Shown here piece after piece: positions 6,842 to 14,621 of a stretch of 16,010 nucleotides of DNA (position 1 is its first letter; every line of letters begins with the position of its first letter). The DNA lies in NCBI GenBank assembly GCA_004558115.1, contig SFDT01000037.1, positions 1-16,010 of the forward strand, given 5' to 3'. Under the pieces are notes generated by a model, which saw nothing but the letters and a program-made list of their open reading frames with translations, was not told where the DNA came from and did no database searches. This DNA comes from Clostridiales bacterium. GTDB taxonomy: Bacteria; Bacillota; Clostridia; Oscillospirales; Oscillospiraceae. The position numbers were made by a program, and so were the translations under genes.

Positions 6842-7744
6842 TTACTTTTTCAGCTTGGCGGAGCTGTTCCGCTTACTGAACAGGACCAGGGCCACAATGG
6901 TGGCGATGTAGGGAAGCGTGTTGGTCAGCTGGGCCTTCACCACGTTCTGGAGAGCCAGGCCGATGCCCTGGCACAGGCCGAAGAACAGGCTGGAGGCGAT
7001 GACCAGCAGGGGATGGGACATGCCCAGAGAGGAGGCCGCCATGGCGATGAAGCCGCGGCCGGAGGTCATGTTCTCCGTGAACATGGTCACCTGGCCCATG
7101 CTCAGCACCACGCCGCCCAGGCCGCACAACGCGCCGGACAGAGTGACCATCTCCATCTGGATGCGGGTGGCCTTGGTGCCAAGGCTCTCCGCCGCGGATT
7201 TGTTGATGCCCACGGACAGTGTGCGGAAGCCCGCCACCGTCTTGAAAAGGTACACGAACAGCACGATGGCGATGATGTAGGACAGGTAGTCGATGATGGT
7301 GAGGTTTTCCAGGACGCGGCCCGGGAAGGGGATGTCCTTGATGACCGGCAGGTTGATCTTGCTGAGGGACACCAGGCGGTTGTCCACCAGCTTGCCCCGC
7401 AGGCCGAATACCAGGTACAAAAGGAATGTGGTAATGGCGCCCACCAACAGGTTCAGCGCGGTACCGACCACCATGTCGGCCGCCTTGTACTTTACCTGCA
7501 GGATGGCCACCACGGCGCCTACCAGAGCGCCGGAGAGGACACCGGCCAGCACCGACAGCAGCACGCTGGAGGTAAAATAGTTCACGGCGATGGAAGTGAA
7601 GCAGGCGATGAGCATCTGGGCTTCCAGTGCCACGTTGAACACGCCCACGCGGCTGCACATGGCACAGCCCAGAGCGGCCAGCAGGATGGGGGTGGTGGAG
7701 CGGAGGGTGGAGTTGATGACGGAGGCGATATACGCGCTGTTCAT
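6842..7744 (-). CDS. Nucleoside ABC transporter permease, NupQ/YufQ-type
   Basis: This 300-aa integral membrane protein of the BPD_transp_2 family (PF02653) should form half of the translocation channel. Hydrophobic segments fill most of its length, for example residues 17-30, 60-85 and 160-180. The conserved cytoplasmic coupling region reads FNVALEAQM early, where most relatives have FNxGxEGxM. GAxCGLGGVVLS and the ITSGRGFIA-like ENMTSGRGFIAMAA block are typical of the second permease of BMP-linked cassettes. The ATG at 7744 overlaps the previous stop (ATGA), which couples the two permeases for equal production. The tail is basic (KRNSSAKLKK), as expected inside the cell. Confident of family; the exact nucleoside is inferred from neighbours. 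Confidence 0.93.
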   Translation of the reverse strand: MNSAYIASVINSTLRSTTPILLAALGCAMCSRVGVFNVALEAQMLIACFTSIAVNYFTSSVLLSVLAGVLSGALVGAVVAILQVKYKAADMVVGTALNLLVGAITTFLLYLVFGLRGKLVDNRLVSLSKINLPVIKDIPFPGRVLENLTIIDYLSYIIAIVLFVYLFKTVAGFRTLSVGINKSAAESLGTKATRIQMEMVTLSGALCGLGGVVLSMGQVTMFTENMTSGRGFIAMAASSLGMSHPLLVIASSLFFGLCQGIGLALQNVVKAQLTNTLPYIATIVALVLFSKRNSSAKLKK

Positions 7745-8841
7745 GCCTGCTTACCTCCTTCCTTAGCGGCCTTGGGCTTTTTGACAAAGCGGATGACGAC
7801 CTTCACGGATACGAACAGGGTGATGCAGCACTGGATGATGGTAGCGATCTCCAGGGGGATGCCCAGGGACCGCTGTATGGCGCTGCCGCCGATCTGCAAT
7901 CCGGAGAGGAAGATGGACACGAAGAACATGCCCACCGGGTCCAGTCCGGCGATGAGGGCGGCCTGCAGGCCCGTCCAGGCGTAGCTGGTGGAGGAAAGCA
8001 TACCGTCGGCGTAGCGGTATTTCAGGCCGAAGACCTCGGCGGAGCCCGCCATGGAGGCGATGGCACCGGCCAGGGCCATGGTGATGAGCATGACCTTCAC
8101 CTGCTTCGTGCCGCCGTAGCGGGCGAAGGAGGGGTTGAAGCCGCCCATCTTGGACTCGTAGCCGAACACGGTCTTGCGGGTGATGAACACCATGAACACC
8201 ACCACCAGAATGGCCACGATGAAGCCGGCGTTGAAGGTGGAGGTGGAGGACAGGCGGGGCAGCCGCATTCCCGCGGCGATCTCCGGGGTCTGGAGGGCCA
8301 GGCCGTCGCCGGAGGTATCCTTCAGGGGATAGGTGACGAAATAGCTGGTGATGTAGTTGGCCACGTAGTTGAGCATCAGGGTGGTGATGACCATGCTGAC
8401 GTTGAATTTCCACACCAGAACAGAGGGCAGCAGGGCGTACAGGGCGCCGGCGGCCATGCCGGCCAGCCACGCGATGATGGCCACCAAAACCGGAGGACCG
8501 GGCAGGAACAGGGCCGTCACCGTGGCCACCAGCGTGCCGGTGACCATCTGGCCCTCCACGCCCAGGTTGATGTAGCCGGCCCGCCAGCTCATGCCCGTAG
8601 CCATGGCGCAGATGATGATGGGGGTGGCGCGGGTCAGGGTGGAGAAGAGGTAATAAGGCTTGAAGAAGGACTTTTCGAACATTTCCTTATAGACCTCGAT
8701 GGGGTTTTGGCCGCAGGCCAGAATGACGGCGGCGCCCACCAGCAGGCCGAAGATCGTGGCCACCAGCGGCTGGCGCAGCGCCTGCCAGCCCCGCAGGACC
8801 ACGGCCTTCCACACCGCGTCCCGGGTCTCGTTAGTTTTCAT
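7741..8841 (-). CDS. Nucleoside ABC transporter permease, NupP/YufP-type
   Basis: This 366-aa membrane protein pairs with the next permease to form the channel. After a soluble N-terminus it has a hydrophobic segment at about residues 26-43, a loop with NPIEVYKEMFEKSFF, then several more membrane segments. INLGVEGQM is the conserved coupling motif of the family, and VTTLMLN-like VITTLMLNYVANYI is typical of the NupP side. The C-terminus is basic and Lys-rich. The ATG at 8841 has GGGAGG 8 nt upstream and is preferred to the in-frame GTG at 8850, which overlaps that site. It overlaps the ATPase gene by 11 bp and the next permease by 4 bp, an unbroken coupled operon. Confidence 0.93.
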   Translation of the reverse strand: MKTNETRDAVWKAVVLRGWQALRQPLVATIFGLLVGAAVILACGQNPIEVYKEMFEKSFFKPYYLFSTLTRATPIIICAMATGMSWRAGYINLGVEGQMVTGTLVATVTALFLPGPPVLVAIIAWLAGMAAGALYALLPSVLVWKFNVSMVITTLMLNYVANYITSYFVTYPLKDTSGDGLALQTPEIAAGMRLPRLSSTSTFNAGFIVAILVVVFMVFITRKTVFGYESKMGGFNPSFARYGGTKQVKVMLITMALAGAIASMAGSAEVFGLKYRYADGMLSSTSYAWTGLQAALIAGLDPVGMFFVSIFLSGLQIGGSAIQRSLGIPLEIATIIQCCITLFVSVKVVIRFVKKPKAAKEGGKQA

Positions 8842-10342
8842 GGAGCGCACCTCCCATCATCAGGATGCCGAGGGCTTCCTCCGTGGCGTCCGCCTTGCGG
8901 AACTCGCCGGCGGCGCGGCCCTCATAAATGACGTAAATGCGGTCGGACAGGGACATGATCTCCGTCAGCTCCGAGGAGATCAGCAGCACGGCGTCGCCCT
9001 TTTCCCGCTTTTCCAGCAGCTTGTTGTGGATGAACTCGATGGCGCCGATGTCCACACCCCGGGTGGGCTCCGCCGCGATGAGCAGGGGGGAGTTCTGCTC
9101 CATTTCCCGGGCAACGATGAGCTTTTGGATGTTGCCGCCGGAAAGCTCGCCGGCCTTCTGGGACTGGCCGCTGTTGCGGACATCGTAATCGTCCAGCAGC
9201 TTCTGGGTGAAGGCCTTGGCGCCCTTGCTGTTCAAAAGACCGTGCTTGGACAGCTCCGGCTTGTACTGATGGGCCATGATGGAGGTCTCCGTCAGCGTGG
9301 CCTGCTTGGCGCAGCCCCAGAGGTAGCGGTCCTCGGGGATGCAGGCGCAGCCGGCGCTGCGGATGTCTCCCACGCTGCGGCCCGCCATGTTCTCGCCCTT
9401 CAGCACCACCTCGCCGGAGGTGGGGGGCAGCAGGCCTGTCAGGCACTGGATCAGCTCCGACTGGCCGTTGCCGGACACGCCGGCGATGCCCACGATCTCA
9501 CCGGCATCCACATGGATGCTGAAGTGGTCCAGAATGTTTTTCTCGTCGGGGCCGGCCAGCACCAGGTCCCGCACATCCAGCACGGTGCCGGTGGTCTCCT
9601 GGGGAGGCACTTCCCGCTCCACGATGTGGCGGCCCACCATGAGGAAGGACATCTCCTCAATGGAGGTCTCGCTCTTGGGCATCTCCTGGATGTACTTGCC
9701 CAGCCGCATGACCATGACCCGGTCCGCCACGGCCATGACCTCGTGGAGCTTGTGGGTGATGATGATGATGCTCTTGCCCATCTGGGCCAGCTTGCGCATG
9801 GTGGCCAGCAGCTCATCCACCTCCTGGGGGGTCAGCACGGCGGAGGGCTCGTCAAAAATGATGATGTCCGCGTCCTGGTACAGGACCTTCAGGATCTCCA
9901 CCCGCTGCTGCAATCCAACGGGGCAGTCCTTCACCAGCCGCCGGGGGTCGATGTGGAGGCCGTACTTGTCGCACAGCTCCTCCGTGATGCGGATGGCGGC
10001 GTTCCGGTCGAAAAAGAGGCCGTTTTTCCGGGGCTCCCGGCCATAGACGATGTTCTCCGCCACGGTGCAGGGCTCCAGCAGCATGAAGTGCTGCTGCACC
10101 ATGCCGATCTTCTTGGCAATGGCGTCATGGGGGGAGCGGAAGTGCTGCAGCTCGCCGTTGAGGTAGATCTCACCGGAGGTGGGCTGTTCCAGTCCGTAGA
10201 GGATCTTCATGAGGGTGGATTTGCCGGCACCGTTCTCTCCCACCACCGCCAGGATCTCGCCCTTGTCCAGGGTGAGGTGCACGTCGTCGTTGGCGTAGAG
10301 GGAGCCGTATACCTTGGTGATGTGTTTCATTTCCAGCAGCAA
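8831..10342 (-). CDS. Nucleoside ABC transporter ATPase (two fused nucleotide-binding domains)
   Basis: This peripheral membrane ATPase drives the two permeases. The 503-aa length fits the MglA/YufO-type tandem ATPases. Domain 1 has Walker A GENGAGKST (35-43), a divergent signature PVGLQQRVEIL and Walker B IIIFDEPSAVLTP. Domain 2 has the degenerate Walker A GVSGNGQSEL usual in this subfamily, a full LSGGNIQKLIVARE signature and Walker B LLIAAEPTRGVD. I chose TTG at 10342 (product MLLEMKHITKVYG) because AGGACAGG lies about 9 nt upstream and relatives start with a similar LLEM segment. The ATG at 10330 is the alternative, with a poor site. The open frame continues upstream to 10675 through non-coding repeat sequence. 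The end overlaps the next gene by 11 bp. Confidence 0.94.
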   Translation of the reverse strand: MLLEMKHITKVYGSLYANDDVHLTLDKGEILAVVGENGAGKSTLMKILYGLEQPTSGEIYLNGELQHFRSPHDAIAKKIGMVQQHFMLLEPCTVAENIVYGREPRKNGLFFDRNAAIRITEELCDKYGLHIDPRRLVKDCPVGLQQRVEILKVLYQDADIIIFDEPSAVLTPQEVDELLATMRKLAQMGKSIIIITHKLHEVMAVADRVMVMRLGKYIQEMPKSETSIEEMSFLMVGRHIVEREVPPQETTGTVLDVRDLVLAGPDEKNILDHFSIHVDAGEIVGIAGVSGNGQSELIQCLTGLLPPTSGEVVLKGENMAGRSVGDIRSAGCACIPEDRYLWGCAKQATLTETSIMAHQYKPELSKHGLLNSKGAKAFTQKLLDDYDVRNSGQSQKAGELSGGNIQKLIVAREMEQNSPLLIAAEPTRGVDIGAIEFIHNKLLEKREKGDAVLLISSELTEIMSLSDRIYVIYEGRAAGEFRKADATEEALGILMMGGALHEN

Positions 10343-10385
10343 GGGAATACACCTGTCCTTTCCTTGATATGGTCTGTACCGTCTC

Positions 10386-10413
10386 CCCGGCGGCAGGAGC
10401 TCTGCCGCCCGGG
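10386..10413. other. GC-rich stem-loop in the ATPase leader
   Basis: An 8-bp core stem (10389-10396 with 10402-10409, loop GAGCT) is extended by CCC/GGG past one bulged base. No T-run follows on the operon strand, so it is not an intrinsic terminator. It lies about 45 nt before the ATPase start and could stabilise the downstream transcript. Confidence 0.45.
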
Positions 10414-10429
10414 AGGCGGGACACCTTTC

Positions 10430-10590
10430 AGGCAACACCGCACAAATGCATCGACGGCGCTTTGCGGAATTTTGCGCCATCCATGCGTTGCAATTTTTTG
10501 AAATACGCCCAGTATTCCTGCAAAATTGCGCCTTTGTCTGGCGCAAAATTTGCTCGCAAATCGCTCTTGCCGCATGATGCGGTGTTGCCT
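10430..10590. repeat. MITE-like inverted-repeat element inside the transporter operon
   Basis: A perfect 13-bp terminal inverted repeat (AGGCAACACCGCA at 10430-10442; its complement at 10578-10590) bounds 161 bp. Inside are further nested inverted arms: AATTTTGCGCCA at 10468-10479 with its complement at 10539-10550, and TTTGCG at 10461-10466 with CGCAAA at 10555-10560. The whole can fold into one long hairpin. It encodes no recognisable protein, and its ends do not extend into flanking sequence. This is the build of a non-autonomous miniature element or other dispersed intergenic repeat. I believe sequences like it recur in gut Clostridia, but that is memory, not a search. No clear target duplication is visible. 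Confidence 0.7.
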
Positions 10591-10595
10591 TAGAA

Positions 10596-10634
10596 AAAAG
10601 CAGACGGGAAGAAACGATCTTCCCGTCTGCTTTT
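10596..10634 (-). terminator. Terminator/attenuator after the binding-protein gene
   Basis: A perfect 16-bp stem (10596-10611 with 10619-10634) has a 7-nt loop. On the minus strand it is followed by a T-run (TTTTTT at 10599-10594). It lies 63 bp after the lipoprotein stop. It should end most transcripts there and allow some read-through, giving more binding protein than membrane components. Confidence 0.85.
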
Positions 10635-10696
10635 GTGAGGCTTGGGGTTCGGAGGGGCCGGATGGACCCTTCCAAGCAGACTTCCTTGTAACAGGC

Positions 10697-11773
10697 TTAG
10701 CCAGCGAAATACGCTTCCTCGGTGGGATAGTTGGTCAGGTCCAGCTTGCCGGTGCGGATATCGTCGGCAACCTGCTTCAAAGTGGCGATGTCGTCATCGC
10801 TCAGACGCTCGCTTCTGGGGTTGGCGGTCTCATGGGTGACATGCACGGCGCCGATGGTGCCCTCGGAAACGCCCCAGACGGAGTTGTCATTGGTGTAGCT
10901 GCCGCCGAAGAACTCGTCCAGCAGGTTCCACACGGACTGATAGGTATCCTTGATCTGAGAGGAGACGATGTAGGGGTTCTCGGGATCGGTCAGGTCCACG
11001 TCCTGGCCGGAGGTGTAGAAGCCCTTCTCCTTGGCGGCCTCGAAGGTGCCGCTGTCGCCGCCGGCGGCGGCGGAGTTGATGAACACGCAGCCCTGCTCAT
11101 ACTGCTGGATGGCCAGCTCCTTGGCCTTGGCGGGATCGGAGTAGGAACCGACATAGTTGAACACGAACTGGGCATCGGGATCGATGGACTTCACGCCCTC
11201 CATGTAGCCAAAGCGCCACTTCCAGGAGCCGGGGCCCTCGTTGACGTGGACGGCGCCGTAGGTGTGGGACTCACCGTCGGTGGTCAGAGCGGCGATAACG
11301 CCGATGAGGTAAGCGCCCTCCTGCTCGCGGTAGGAGATGCACTTGACGTTCTCGGCCTCCACCTCGGAGTCGATCAGGGCGTAGTTGGCGGCGTCGGGAT
11401 ACTCGGTGGCGACCTTGTTGATGGCGTCGCCGGCCTGCCAGCCGCCGCCGATGATAAGGTCATAATCCTCAGCCACCAGAGCGCGCATATTGTCCTCGAA
11501 CGCGGCGCTGTCGGCGCACTCGGCCACGGTGGGCTCGAAGCCGTACTTCTCGGCGGCCTCGTTCAGAGCGTCCACCATCTGGGTCAGGAACACCTGGGTG
11601 CCGACCTTGTCGCACACCAGGGCGATCTTCATGCCCTCGCCGGGCAGGGCTTCGCTGCTGGTTTCACCGCTCTCGGGAGCGGCAGCGGGGGTCTCCTCCT
11701 TCTTGGAGCCGCATGCCGTCATCAAAGACATGGACAGCACCAGGGCCAGGAACAGTGCAAGAGCCTTTTTCAT
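10697..11773 (-). CDS. BMP-family nucleoside-binding lipoprotein
   Basis: This 358-aa protein is the extracellular substrate-binding component of the ABC system. A lipoprotein signal peptide is plain: KK at 2-3, a hydrophobic core, and a lipobox LMTAC with Cys21 as the lipidated residue. A low-complexity Glu/Ser/Ala linker follows to about residue 47. The mature domain is of the BMP/PnrA type: MKIALVCDK, YDLIIGGGWQAGDAI, an EGAYLIGVIAA motif and GSYSDPAKAKELA. Characterised relatives (Treponema PnrA, Bacillus/Lactococcus nucleoside transporters) bind purine or broad nucleosides. The ATG has GGAGG 7 nt upstream and a consensus promoter about 110 bp away. It is first in the operon and is followed by a terminator, a common arrangement for over-producing the binding protein. 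Confidence 0.95.
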   Translation of the reverse strand: MKKALALFLALVLSMSLMTACGSKKEETPAAAPESGETSSEALPGEGMKIALVCDKVGTQVFLTQMVDALNEAAEKYGFEPTVAECADSAAFEDNMRALVAEDYDLIIGGGWQAGDAINKVATEYPDAANYALIDSEVEAENVKCISYREQEGAYLIGVIAALTTDGESHTYGAVHVNEGPGSWKWRFGYMEGVKSIDPDAQFVFNYVGSYSDPAKAKELAIQQYEQGCVFINSAAAGGDSGTFEAAKEKGFYTSGQDVDLTDPENPYIVSSQIKDTYQSVWNLLDEFFGGSYTNDNSVWGVSEGTIGAVHVTHETANPRSERLSDDDIATLKQVADDIRTGKLDLTNYPTEEAYFAG

Positions 11774-11879
11774 GTTTTTTCCTCCAACTTTTATTCATTT
11801 TGGAATGTGGGAAAGGCAGAAATCCATCGCCGCCTCCCGCGGGGGGAAAGAAGGCGACAAAATTCTCCGTTTGGTTGAT

Positions 11880-11909
11880 ATTATAGACCGCGGCAGAGTA
11901 TTTTGTCAA
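11880..11909 (-). promoter_or_regulatory. Promoter of the nucleoside transport operon
   Basis: On the minus strand TTGACA (11909-11904) and TATAAT (11885-11880) are both perfect consensus, with an 18-bp spacer. The spacer contains CCGCGG at 11888-11893, part of a motif repeated near the divergent promoter. The leader to the lipoprotein start is about 100 nt and includes a GC-rich inverted repeat near 11830-11860. Confidence 0.85.
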
Positions 11910-12007
11910 TTTGAGTTTTATAAAAGGATAAGGCTTCACACAAATTCAACACAATTAAACAAAAGCGAACTGTTAAATTTGCGAAAAACAACAATGCTGA
12001 CAACGCG

Positions 12008-12015
12008 GACCGCGG
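12008..12015. promoter_or_regulatory. GACCGCGG motif shared by both divergent promoters (second copy 11886-11893)
   Basis: The exact 8-mer GACCGCGG occurs at 12008-12015, 6 bp before the -35 of the plus-strand promoter, and at 11886-11893 in the spacer of the minus-strand promoter. At the first site it is part of a tandem GCGGAC repeat (12005-12010, 12012-12017). It is GC-rich in an AT-rich region. A common regulator site is inference. Confidence 0.4.
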
Positions 12016-12021
12016 ACAATA

Positions 12022-12049
12022 TTGACAAATGGACAGAAAGCCATAATAA
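12022..12049 (+). promoter_or_regulatory. Probable promoter of udp-cdd
   Basis: TTGACA at 12022-12027 is followed by an AT-rich -10 region: TAATAA at 12044-12049 with a 16-bp spacer, or AATAAT one base on with 17. The start site would be near 12056, leaving a leader of about 70 nt before the GTG start. Confidence 0.7.
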
Positions 12050-12124
12050 TACAACACAAGAACAGGCTGTGGAAGTACGGCTGAACAGGCCGGAAATGAA
12101 TCACAGAGTATGGAGGGATGCACA

Positions 12125-12961
12125 GTGAGCAAGCAGATCGAAGAGGCCCGCCGGGGACTGTCCGCCTCGGAGCTGGGTCATGTAGATGAGGCCGCGCCGG
12201 AGCGGGCGCCGGGATACGTGCTGCTGCCGGGAGACCCCAACCGGGTGCCCAAGATGGCGGCCCAGTGGGATGAGGGCGCGAAGCTGTATACCCTGTCCCG
12301 GGGACTGACGGCGGCAGTGGGCACCTACAAGGGGGTGGAAGTGGGCGCCTGGTCCACAGGCGTCGGCGGCCCCAGCACGGAGTGCACCCTGACAGACCTG
12401 GCCGCCCGGGGAGCCCACACCTTTATCCGGGTGGGCACCACCGGCGCCATTCAGGAGGACATCCGCATCGGCGACATCATCATCAATGATTCCAATGTCC
12501 GCCTGGACGGCACCTCCCGGCTGTACGTGCGGGACGAGTACCCGGCCGCCGCCTCCTACGAGGTGGTGCTGGCCCTGGTCCAGGCCTGCGAGAACCTGGG
12601 CCTGCGGTATCACGTGGGCACCGGCTGCACCTGCGCTTCCTTTTATACCGGCCAGTGCCGCACCACTTACGGCGGCTACCGGCCCTCCTGGCTGGACGCG
12701 GAGTTCGAGGATCTGCGGCGGGCCGGCGTGCTGAACTTTGAGATGGAGGGCGCCACCGTCACCACTCTCAGCCGCATCTTCGGTAAGCGCGCGGCCATGT
12801 GCGCCTCCGTGGTGGCCCAGCGCATCACCGGCGAATGGGACGAAACGCCCCAGGGCGAGTACAACGCCTGCCTGGCCGGCGCGGAGGCCATCCGTATCCT
12901 GACGGAGTGGGACCGGAAAAAGGCGGAGCAGGGGAAGAAGTACTACTTCCCCGGACTGTGA
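12125..12961 (+). CDS. udp: Uridine phosphorylase
   Basis: This 278-aa NP-I family enzyme converts uridine (and often deoxyuridine or thymidine) plus phosphate to uracil and ribose-1-phosphate. Seen in order: LPGDPNRVP (34-42), WSTGVGGPSTE (76-86), RVGTTGAIQ (102-110) for phosphate, DSNVRLDGTS (122-131), FYTGQCR (173-179), whose Gln and Arg match the uracil-recognition pair of bacterial Udp, and NFEMEGA (204-210) for ribose. The start is GTG at 12125 with GGAGGG 7 nt upstream; the in-frame ATG at 12110 overlaps that site. cdd follows after 8 bp, so the pair forms a pyrimidine salvage unit. Length is a little over E. coli Udp because of N-terminal extra residues. Confidence 0.94.
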   Translation: MSKQIEEARRGLSASELGHVDEAAPERAPGYVLLPGDPNRVPKMAAQWDEGAKLYTLSRGLTAAVGTYKGVEVGAWSTGVGGPSTECTLTDLAARGAHTFIRVGTTGAIQEDIRIGDIIINDSNVRLDGTSRLYVRDEYPAAASYEVVLALVQACENLGLRYHVGTGCTCASFYTGQCRTTYGGYRPSWLDAEFEDLRRAGVLNFEMEGATVTTLSRIFGKRAAMCASVVAQRITGEWDETPQGEYNACLAGAEAIRILTEWDRKKAEQGKKYYFPGL

Positions 12962-12969
12962 GGGGCGCC

Positions 12970-13377
12970 ATGGATCGGGAACTGAAGCAAAAGCTCATCG
13001 CCATGGCGGCGGAGGCCCGGCACAACGCCCGCGCCTTCAGCGGCTTCCATGTGGGCGCGGCCCTGCTGACGAAAAGCGGAGAGATCGTCACCGGCTGCAA
13101 TGTGGAGCTCCACACCACCCTCTCCAGCATCTGCGCCGAGCGCACCGCCATGGTGAAGGCCGTGTCCATGGGACACACGGACTTCGCGGCCATCGCCGTG
13201 GTGTCCGACGCGGAAAAGCCCGTCTCTCCCTGCGCCTTCTGCCGGCAGTACCTGGTGGATTTTGACCCGGACATCCTGGTCATCATGGCCAACGCCGCCG
13301 GCACCGAGGTGGTGGAGATGACGGCGGTGGAGCTGCTGCCTATGGCCTTTATGGGCAGCGGGCGGGACCAGCAGTAA
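12970..13377 (+). CDS. cdd: Cytidine deaminase
   Basis: This 135-aa small tetrameric type deaminates cytidine and deoxycytidine to uridine and deoxyuridine. The zinc site is complete: CAERTA with Cys55 and the proton-shuttle Glu57, and PCAFCRQ with Cys88 and Cys91, the three-cysteine form of Gram-positive enzymes. NVE at 44-46 supplies the Asn and Glu that bind the ribose 3'-OH. The usual PYSxFxVGAA entry reads AFSGFHVGAA, slightly divergent. ATG 12970 lies 8 bp after the udp stop, with GAGGGG just upstream; earlier in-frame starts fall inside udp. Its product, uridine, is the substrate of the gene before it. A strong terminator follows after 15 bp. Confidence 0.95.
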   Translation: MDRELKQKLIAMAAEARHNARAFSGFHVGAALLTKSGEIVTGCNVELHTTLSSICAERTAMVKAVSMGHTDFAAIAVVSDAEKPVSPCAFCRQYLVDFDPDILVIMANAAGTEVVEMTAVELLPMAFMGSGRDQQ

Positions 13378-13392
13378 GGAATACGCGCCAAG

Positions 13393-13433
13393 AAAAAACC
13401 GCCCCGGGAGCGTCGCTCCCGGGGCGGTTTTTT
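13393..13433. terminator. Bidirectional terminator between cdd and the alcohol dehydrogenase
   Basis: A/T tracts flank a very GC-rich stem. CCGCCCCGGGAGC (13399-13411) pairs perfectly with 13415-13427 about a short GTC loop, and the A and T tracts extend the pairing. It serves cdd (+) and, 4 bp past its stop, the dehydrogenase gene (-). Confidence 0.93.
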
Positions 13434-13437
13434 GACA

Positions 13438-14601
13438 TTACAGGCTCATTTTCAGGATGTTCAGGATATCCTCCTCGCTGAGGGGGACAAAGGTGCGGTC
13501 AAAGTTGGCGGTGCGGGCCTTTTTGGCCATGAGGGGCAGCTTCTCCTCGTCGATGCCCACCTCCCGCAGTGTGGCGGGCAAGCCCAGGGAGTTGAAGAAT
13601 TCCCGGGTCTTGTCAATGGCGGTCTCCGCCAGCTCCCGCTGGGGCAGCTGGGGGTCCAGGCCCCAGACGTTGACGCCGTAGGCGGCGAAGCGGTGCTCCG
13701 TCTGGTCATTGAGCACATAGCGCATCCAGTTGGGGGTCAGGATGGCCAGGCCCACGCCGTGGGTGATGTCGTAGAAGGCGGAAAGCTCGTGCTCGATGGC
13801 GTGAACGCTCCAGGCCACGGGCTTGCCCATGTCCAAAAAGCCGTTGATGGCCCAGGAGGCGCACCACATGAGGTTGGCCCGGGCCTCGTAGTCGTCGGGA
13901 GTCTCCAGGGCCTTGGGACCGTAGTGGATGCAGGCCTTCAAAATGGCCTCCGCCATGCTGTCCGCCAGATAGGAGGTCTCAATGGGGCTGAAATAGTTCT
14001 CAAAGGTATGGGACATGATGTCCGCCGTGCCGGCCGCCGTCTGGGAAGCGGGCAGAGAGCAGGTGTAGGAGGGGTCCAGGATGGACACGGAGGGCAGGCA
14101 GGCGGGGGCGCCGAAGGCCAGCTTTTCGTTGGTGTCCATGTCGGAGATGACGGCGATGTTGTCCATCTCGGAGCCGGTGGCGGCCATGGTCAGCACCGTG
14201 AAAATGGGCAGGGCCTTCTCAGGCACGGCCTTGCCGGCGGGGAAATCCCAGGGGTCGCCGTCATAGCAGGCGCCGGCGGCAATGGCCTTGGAGCAGTCGA
14301 TGACGCTGCCGCCGCCCAGGGCCAGCACGCCGTCCAGCCCGTGCTGGCGGCACAGCTCCACGCCCTTGCGGACGGTGGTGATGCGGGGGTTGGGCTCCAC
14401 GCCGCCCAGCTCGACCCATTCGATGCCGTGCTCCTTCAACTGGGACGTTGCGCCGTCATACACGCCGTTGCGCTTGATGCTGCCGCCGCCGTAGACCACC
14501 AGCACCCGGCTGGCACGGCTGGCGATCTCACCGCCCAGCTTGCTGATCTGGCCCTTACCGAAATGGACCACCGTGGAAATGGAATAGGTGAAATTTTTCA
14601 T
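13438..14601 (-). CDS. Iron-containing alcohol dehydrogenase, YqhD/BdhA type
   Basis: This 387-aa cytoplasmic NAD(P)H-dependent group III dehydrogenase probably reduces aldehydes to alcohols. Metal ligands fit the family exactly: Asp194 and His198 in GTADIMSHTFENYF, His267 in AWSVHAIEHE, and His281 in DITHGVGLAIL. These are the positions I recall for E. coli YqhD, which is also 387 aa. The nucleotide loop is YGGGSIKRNGVYD (37-49) and the second glycine motif is LGGGSVIDCSKAIA (95-108). The YqhD/butanol dehydrogenase subgroup usually prefers NADPH. The ATG at 14601 begins MKNFTYSIST, the usual start; the ribosome site (AAGGG) is 13 nt away and weak. An open frame runs upstream to 14700 through the leader. 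It is divergent from a DeoR-type regulator. The substrate is unknown. Confidence 0.94.
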   Translation of the reverse strand: MKNFTYSISTVVHFGKGQISKLGGEIASRASRVLVVYGGGSIKRNGVYDGATSQLKEHGIEWVELGGVEPNPRITTVRKGVELCRQHGLDGVLALGGGSVIDCSKAIAAGACYDGDPWDFPAGKAVPEKALPIFTVLTMAATGSEMDNIAVISDMDTNEKLAFGAPACLPSVSILDPSYTCSLPASQTAAGTADIMSHTFENYFSPIETSYLADSMAEAILKACIHYGPKALETPDDYEARANLMWCASWAINGFLDMGKPVAWSVHAIEHELSAFYDITHGVGLAILTPNWMRYVLNDQTEHRFAAYGVNVWGLDPQLPQRELAETAIDKTREFFNSLGLPATLREVGIDEEKLPLMAKKARTANFDRTFVPLSEEDILNILKMSL

Positions 14602-14621
14602 AGGTTTGAACCGACCCTTCC

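Noticed and set aside
5093..7984. 963-codon plus-strand open frame antisense to the nucleoside operon
   Set aside because: It has the same Gly/His/Gln-rich shadow composition and crosses four well-supported minus-strand genes. No ribosome site or domain is visible.
10343..10675. N-terminal extension of the ATPase frame
   Set aside because: It runs through the hairpins and the inverted-repeat element and has no homology to ABC ATPases. The TTG at 10342 or ATG at 10330 fits the family start.
11774..12124. Possible purine or other known riboswitch in the 350-bp divergent region
   Set aside because: I found no conserved purine-riboswitch core or other known aptamer sequence on either strand. 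Only promoters, the shared 8-mer and a weak GC inverted repeat are visible.
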